DNA of 64,000 nt, from NCBI GenBank assembly GCA_911728455.2, contig OU452227.1, positions 12,805,110-12,869,109 of the forward strand, written 5' to 3'. The notes beneath the pieces were generated by a model. That model saw only the letters and a list, made by a program, of their open reading frames with translations. It did not search any database and was not told where the DNA came from. This document shows positions 58,671-64,000 of the stretch, piece after piece. Position 1 is the stretch's first letter. Each line of letters begins with the position of its first letter. Source of the DNA: Marthasterias glacialis. Its lineage: Eukaryota; Echinodermata; Asteroidea; Forcipulatida; Asteriidae. Both the position numbers and the translations under genes were made by a program.

Positions 58671-59034
58671 TTAAGGCCCCAGCTCAACATTGGTAAGAAA
58701 GAAAAACTTAAATGTTCACAGATTTACATATGGTGGTTACTGATGGTAGAAAACTTTCCTTTAAATATTTCTGCCTGAAGTGTTATCGTTTTTAAAGAAT
58801 GAATGAAGTAAGATTTAAAATTAGTTTTCGTCTCAGTGAGACGAAAACTATGCCTATAAGAAGGCTATAGGAATGTGTACAAAAATGCTAAATGCATGCT
58901 TACTATTTGCTCGCAAATGAAACAACGAAATGAGCTGACATTTTCACAGGATAGTTTTATTGCAAATATTTTGATTTGTGCAAAGAATGGAAGCATTTTA
59001 CAGTCAGTTTACCAATATTGAGCTGGGGCTTTAA
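58671..59034. mobile_element. TTAA-flanked 365-bp MITE, copy 4
   Basis: Starts TTAAGGCCCCAGCTCAACAT and ends TATTGAGCTGGGGCTTTAA. The core blocks are in the same order as copy 3, with a small local duplication (GCCTATAAGAAGGCTATAGG) and a deletion in the CATATACCTTACATGG block. Confidence 0.93.
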
Positions 59035-59815
59035 TTAGTTAAAATATATGCGCGATTGCGCGGTTATAATTATGTATGCGACACTGTTACTATTGTATAT
59101 AATACCCTTTGAATACAAATATACACAAACACTTGACAAAGAAATATAGATAAATAGATACAAAAAGGTATAACTGTGAACATAAACCAAGCACTTGACA
59201 GATTCTACAAAATTGAGTTGTCCTTTCAAAACATACCTAAGTATCGACACATCAACGCAGCAACTCAACTGAGCTGCAGTTGTTTTCATCAGAACCATCT
59301 GATGGATTCACTTACCGATAGTCGAGGGGAGTTTAAGAATACATGTTTCATTTAGTCTTTTTTCCCCAAAAGGAGACGCCTTTGTCATGAACCCCCTCTG
59401 CGGCCCAAAACATTTTTTTTGATATAATTGCCAATCTATAGGTTGGCCTGGGGGTCACCATACCGATCAATGTGTTACTGACAGCAAGCCAACCTGAACC
59501 CCAATCAAACATGCTGAAATTCCATCATCGTTTCCTAGTCTTTTCATTTGGGTTCTCCTTCACAATTCCACGGAGGTTTCGGCAAAGAAAAAAAATCTCT
59601 ATTTTTGTCCAGGGGTTAAATATCAATCACAAGTTTTCCACACATTGTACAGATTTCTTCTTGTTTGATCGATGTACAGTAATTTTTCAAGTTGGGTAAA
59701 GAAAGGTGGACGCTTTGGCCCCCAAATGTGGCTTCACTTATTCTACAAACATTGTTATTTTTGAGAGAAGACGTTTTGTGTGTTGATTATATCACTGCCC
59801 ATTGCATCTTACGGT

Positions 59816-60592
59816 AATAGACCGATAGCGCAACCAATGCTTACATATCATCACGTGACCTGTATGTGGGTACTACGTCATCTGAGCTGATGCAAAACTG
59901 CGTGCAAATAGACGATGTGACCGAGTCACACAACAGTCGGCCTTTGGTAATAATAACACAGTTACCAAACCCTTTTATTAAAGTTGTATGTTGTGACATT
60001 GATTTTAATCATCACTGTTTCATAAACTACCAGTATTCTACTACAAACGGGGTTTGTTTTGAGTTATTCACTACCGCCGTCGGACGACGATGTATCAACC
60101 CGCGTGTTATTTTGTTTGATGTAAATCACTGTAAAAAAAAGGGGGGGGGGCGGTTAAGAACGTTGGAAAAGTGAGCATTTATACCTAGCCTTGCAGAATT
60201 TCAAATAGACAAAGGAACCACACAGTTTTTTAAAGCATTTTCTTTGGATGATTTCAGCTTTTAAACTGTGAAATGCTTGTGTTGAAAAGTGTGTGATCGC
60301 GGTCGTCTGGCCCCAAACATTCTGTCATGCAACTAGTACTACCACATCGTGAACATATACGTTCCTTTTGGAATTTCCCAAGACTTCTGGAACTGTCCTT
60401 TACTGGCTTTATTCAGCCACTCGAAAGTCTCTGGTACAAAATTTGGAATATTTTTCACAGATTTCAAGAAAAGCCTCGATTGAATAAACATATGCAACAA
60501 TCATCATGTACTGTACCGCACTTTCCTATGTGTTTGTTTACATTTAATACCCACTACAGGTCACGTGACGTGGGTCGCGCAATCGGTCTATT
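59816..60592. mobile_element. 777-bp element with AATAGACCGAT TIRs
   Basis: Left: AATAGACCGATAGCGCAACC, then CATATCATCACGTGACC, TGTATGTGGGTA. Right, inverted: TACCCACTACAGG, TCACGTGACGTGGGTCGCGC, AATCGGTCTATT. The TIRs are about 45-58 bp with one inserted block on the left. Frames of 102 and 113 codons inside (59866, 60327) start with non-ATG or poor codons and show no transposase signature, so it appears non-autonomous. A relative is at 500-829. Confidence 0.88.
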
Positions 60593-60927
60593 CTGTCCTT
60601 TCTGTTATGGTTTCTTTCAAAAAGAAAAAAAATTATGTACGGGGCTCAATTTTATAGGGCTGCCTTAACATGAAATATTACTCAACAAAATTTCTGCGAC
60701 AAACTAAATTTTAGATGTCTACATTTTCCATTTTAAATTTTAATTAAATTAAGTGGAAAAACACATTTAATAAAATGACCCAAAGAAAAAAAGAACGTCC
60801 TGTTTGTCATCGATTTATCGTTTATTGATAAAGTAGTTTTACCGATAATCGGCCTTCGGATCTATTGGTTACTCCATTGTTTTCTTACTTTTTATTTAAA
60901 CATCAATTCCTTATTCTTTCCACTCAG

Positions 60928-61162
60928 TTTGTTCACGAAATTCCCCAGTGCTCAGCAACATTTCGCTCAACTAAAAGACGAAACTGACATGGATGTCTTA
61001 AGAAAAAGCCCAAAGATGAGAGCCCATGGCTTCCGGGTGGTGTCGGCATTCTGCTCCCTCGTCGAAAACCTCGACACCCCTGATGTTTTCATCGAGCTCC
61101 TCAAGAACACTGGATACTCACACGGCCAGCGAGCTATGCCAATTCCACATCTCTACTTTGAG
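60928..61162 (+). CDS. Globin, coding exon 4 (helices C-F and start of G)
   Basis: The 235-bp exon enters in phase 2 (T completes Asn70) and codes residues 71-148. LFTKFPSAQQHFAQL is the end of B, helix C with Pro76 (C2) and Phe82 (CD1). SPKMRAHGFRVV carries the distal His103 (E7). NTGYSHGQRAMPIPHLYFE carries the proximal His135 (F8) and the beginning of helix G. The E7-F8 distance of 32 residues equals that in neuroglobin and cytoglobin. The acceptor is TTCTTTCCACTCAG. The donor GAG|GTTCGT is weak but lies in phase 0 at or within one codon of the conserved G7 intron. The final exon with the rest of G and helix H is not found before 64000. Confidence 0.92.
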
Positions 61163-64000
61163 GTTCGTTACGCATATGAAATGTCATTCATATTAATATC
61201 CAGTTAAAAGAATTGTGTTCATCATAAAATACTTGTAAATCAACTATTTAGGAGGAACTGTTTTGAAAACAGGTTGTTTTTTTTGGTCAGTGTGTAGGAT
61301 ATCAAAATTTTATTACACTGTTACAAGTTCCAACGTGCTCCACAATCAGTCAATATAATCTTTCATCAATGCGTATGACCAACAAAGCAATGAAGCAACA
61401 ATAAAAAAAAATCATAATTCCTCCAGTTTAATGATCTATGCATTCAGTTGCTGGAAGTCAAAACACCTTGAGAATTGTGTACATGCTGAATAAGTAACTG
61501 CACAGAATCGTTATGGGATTTTTTCACGGTAGCAGCCATTTTGGTTTTTCTCTTCTATTGGAATCAATCCAACCATAACGAGACTTGAGGGAAATCTGGC
61601 ATATGTTTGCGTCTAGTGGGTTACAGACGCCAGTAAAATCTCATCCCGATGTATGCATTATGTGTCGATCATAGGGTCCGAATTTGAACTAGCGGGAACT
61701 TTTGTCTTCCAAACTGTTTAAACAATGGCGTTTCAATTTACTGCTCAACTGTTTAGGCTCAACTGTTCAAACTTAGCGTGGCGTTTCATCTCTTTAAGAT
61801 AGGGGTACACAGGTGTGATTGCACGTCAAAAGGATCCTTGTCATCGGAGAATGTGACAGGAACTGACAGGGCGAATACCCGTATCACACGATGACGTCAT
61901 TATTACCATAGCAACGGACCACATGAAGAGGGGTACCCAACATGGGTTGTGTGACCGATCTTTTATGGGCTACGTCTGGGATAAGATTACAGTCTTCAGC
62001 AGTTTTTGAACACATCGATTTGATGTCATCATTTTATGAACCTTATTGCGACGGCTATGCGTGTGTAAATTGCTGCATTTAAGTAGTCGGGAAAGAGTGA
62101 ATATAATGGTCTGGTCCTCTACTCAAGAAAACAGCGTTTTATAATGGTGACGTGTTTGTTCTGCTCAGATTTTCTCTACAGCCAATGCCATCAAAAAGAT
62201 GCATATAGGACAGACAGAATCTTTATTTTACTCTCCGTTGTCTTAAAGATGAGGATATTTTATCAAATATATTCCTCGGCGATGGGAGCCCCGTACCAGC
62301 TTTTAGTCATAGTGCGGTTTTGAATACCTTATATTTGAACGTCTTGAAGTTTAAATTATTCCAAAAGAAATGACATGTCTTTAATGCTCTGACGTAAAAA
62401 GACAGACCGTGCATTATTCTTTCCCGGTCGTCATGTCTTGATCAGCCATGTTCATTCTAAATTTAGATCTCATCATTGTTTGAAGTATGTCATTTATGAC
62501 AGAGTACAGATATGATCAGCGCCATACAAAAAGGATTCACATGTATATTTCTGTGTGGAGAGAAACAATCATGGTAACGAAGAGTCTACATTGGATGCAA
62601 ACCCAATTTCTGGTAAACATGGACATTGTAGGTCAAATTTCATAAAGGAGACGAAACTGCTCAACATATTTATCGACTGTAAAGACAGCTGGGAACCAGT
62701 CACACTGTATATTGCATTATATTTTGGCTGGTAAGCAGATGTTGCCGCAGTTGTTTTTTTGTTGTTGCTCCAGCCAGGTCTTTTTATATTCCCCTTACGA
62801 TAATTAAAGTGCCCCAAAACCTGAGACCCTCTGACAAGCTGACAACGACGGACAATAATTTGACATGAAACATGCTCGTTAACTATAACTCATTCTGACA
62901 ATGTGCATGACAGAGACACAATATAACTTGTACACTGATCGACATTTTGGTCATCTTTATAGTCAAGGTAATAGTACGCAAAACTTAGGGCCAATTTTAT
63001 ACAATTTTGTAAGTATTCCGCAAGGGTTTGATTCAGTAAATCAATCCCCAAATCAGATAGCTGTTTGACGGTGGCCTTCAGCCGTGGCCTTCGTTTTATT
63101 GGTCTTGGCCTCAGTGACCCCGTGAAAAGTTTCCTAAGACAGCTGGGTTTCCATAAAGAAGAGTCTTGTGTGAAAGGAGAAGTACCTTGCCCCTTCCAAA
63201 ATTAGTTTTAAGTGATGTATTAACCTTTTGATGTGAGATTATTATAATGTTGGCCATATATACCATCAAAATGCAACCTGGGTCCTTGTTGCCTAATACC
63301 GAGAAGTTAACCCAGACCTTTTACCGTTTTGAAATCCGCACCATGGGACACCTTTAAACTAAAACCGTCGTATACTTCAGTCACCCAAACATTGCAAATT
63401 GAATCAACCGGCAAATCAAGCGTTATCGTGAGGTGAAGGACTTGATTCCAGACCAGTTTCGCATATACCACGCGATGCTACATGGAGATTCAAACCGCTG
63501 AGGTCTTCCCCCGCGGAACGATACGGTGGAGCCGCGGGCGGGGGCAATCAAAACGGCACATAGAGTTTCGATCTCATCACTCCACATGGGTACCGACGCA
63601 CACCCCGGGCGGAATATTAACCGAACCGAATATACGCTCGTCGAATACCCGCTGGCTATACTGGGAGATCAAACCCCGGACAGGTTTCCGATCTCACCGT
63701 AGTATCGATGCCTCGAGCAAAATAACCGAACCGAATATCCAGAAATTAAGGGTGATATTATGGAGAGAGAGAAATCGCGTTTAAGTCCCGTTGGAAATGG
63801 GAAACCGTTGCATCGCAGCAAGCCGTCGTCTTCAGTCATTGTGCCCACCACGCAGCATGTGTCCCCGCACGGTCCAAAGCACTTGCCCTGTGCACTTAAT
63901 TTAGCAACAAGTGGCTAAGACCACGGTCTCCCTAGAAGGGCCCAGGGAGGCGCATGAACTCTTTCCTCATCAAACTGTCTAATCGAATAACCGTATTATC
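61163..64000 (+). other. Globin intron 4 or beyond; last exon not found
   Basis: I looked for a phase-0 exon coding the rest of helix G and helix H (roughly 45-60 residues with an aliphatic/aromatic heptad pattern and usually a tryptophan in H) and saw none. 61520-61650 has a faint resemblance to the CCATTTTG/CCATCTTG MITE family. The stretch 63480-63780 is listed separately. Otherwise nothing supportable. Confidence 0.6.
63480..63790. repeat. GC/CpG-rich segment with internal repeats
   Basis: ATTAACCGAACCGAATATAC (about 63617) and AATAACCGAACCGAATATCC (about 63721) repeat about 104 bp apart, and GAGTTTCGATCTCATC/AGGTTTCCGATCTCACC repeat at a similar distance. The stretch is rich in CpG (CCGCGGAACGATACGG, GAGCCGCGGGCGG). 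A 100-codon frame crosses it but has no recognised domain and no splice context. Confidence 0.5.

Larger units (their letters stand above)
56594..60927 (+). other. Globin intron 3 (4.3 kb, B12.2 position)
   Basis: It contains two complete TTAA MITEs (57376-57740, 58671-59034) and the 777-bp AATAGACCGAT element (59816-60592), together over a third of its length. The remaining parts (56600-57375, 57745-58665, 59040-59810) show nothing supportable. Confidence 0.8.

Noticed and set aside
59866-60668. Two frames of 102 and 113 codons inside the 777-bp element
   Set aside because: Start codons are not ATG or are poorly placed, no DDE or other transposase pattern is visible, and the related copy at 500-829 does not keep the frames open.
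63482-63784. 100-codon plus-strand frame considered as the final globin exon
   Set aside because: Its residues are basic and repetitive (RSHHS, EPNIRSS, EPNIQK), nothing like helices G and H, and there is no acceptor in phase 0.
1-64000. CRISPR arrays, prophage, operons, integrons or bacterial defence systems
   Set aside because: No direct-repeat/spacer arrays, no long intronless genes, and splice-bounded exons throughout; this is animal nuclear DNA.

Overview
This is animal nuclear DNA: AT-rich, intron-rich, almost without long open frames, and dense in small inverted-repeat transposons, tRNA-derived SINE pieces and long G or C runs. The gene families (a neuroglobin-like globin, a single intermediate JOSD1/JOSD2-type Josephin, a 4-aminobutyrate aminotransferase) and the repeat style suggest a marine invertebrate deuterostome, most likely an echinoderm. 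That placement is an inference; no species marker is present.

Three protein genes can be supported. (1) At the left edge, on the minus strand, lie N-terminal exons of mitochondrial 4-aminobutyrate aminotransferase (ABAT); the rest is off the left end and the leader-peptide exon was not found. (2) On the minus strand, 15460-18723 holds a complete 176-residue Josephin-type deubiquitinase in three coding exons with matching phases, plus a probable non-coding first exon at 20398-20495. (3) On the plus strand, starting about 1.6 kb away and divergently, is a globin gene of at least 39 kb: exons at 22102-22118, 34914-34984, 56473-56593 and 60928-61162. Their phases chain without a break (2, 1, 2, 0). 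The third exon ends at the classical B12.2 globin intron, and proximal and distal histidines are present. The last exon (helices G and H) is not in the window and presumably lies beyond the right edge.

The rest is introns and intergenic DNA built largely from repeats. I see a roughly 365-bp TTAA-flanked MITE family (six copies, all in introns), a 777-bp AATAGACCGAT element with a relative in the ABAT intron, several near-perfect hairpin elements (2681-2925, 5590-5690, 6634-6747, 13622-13727, 42992-43065), nested MITEs beside a Josephin exon, a decayed LINE 3' end inside a foldback element (6226-6807), a modular repeat family in the ABAT-JOSD interval, and a degenerate higher-order tandem array at 52.4-53.5 kb.

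I found no operon, CRISPR array, phage or bacterial-type system, and no convincing undescribed system. The most useful results are the reassembled split globin gene with its competing alternative first exons, the complete Josephin gene, and the transposon families. All gene models come from reading splice signals, phases and protein motifs by eye; no alignment or transcript was available.
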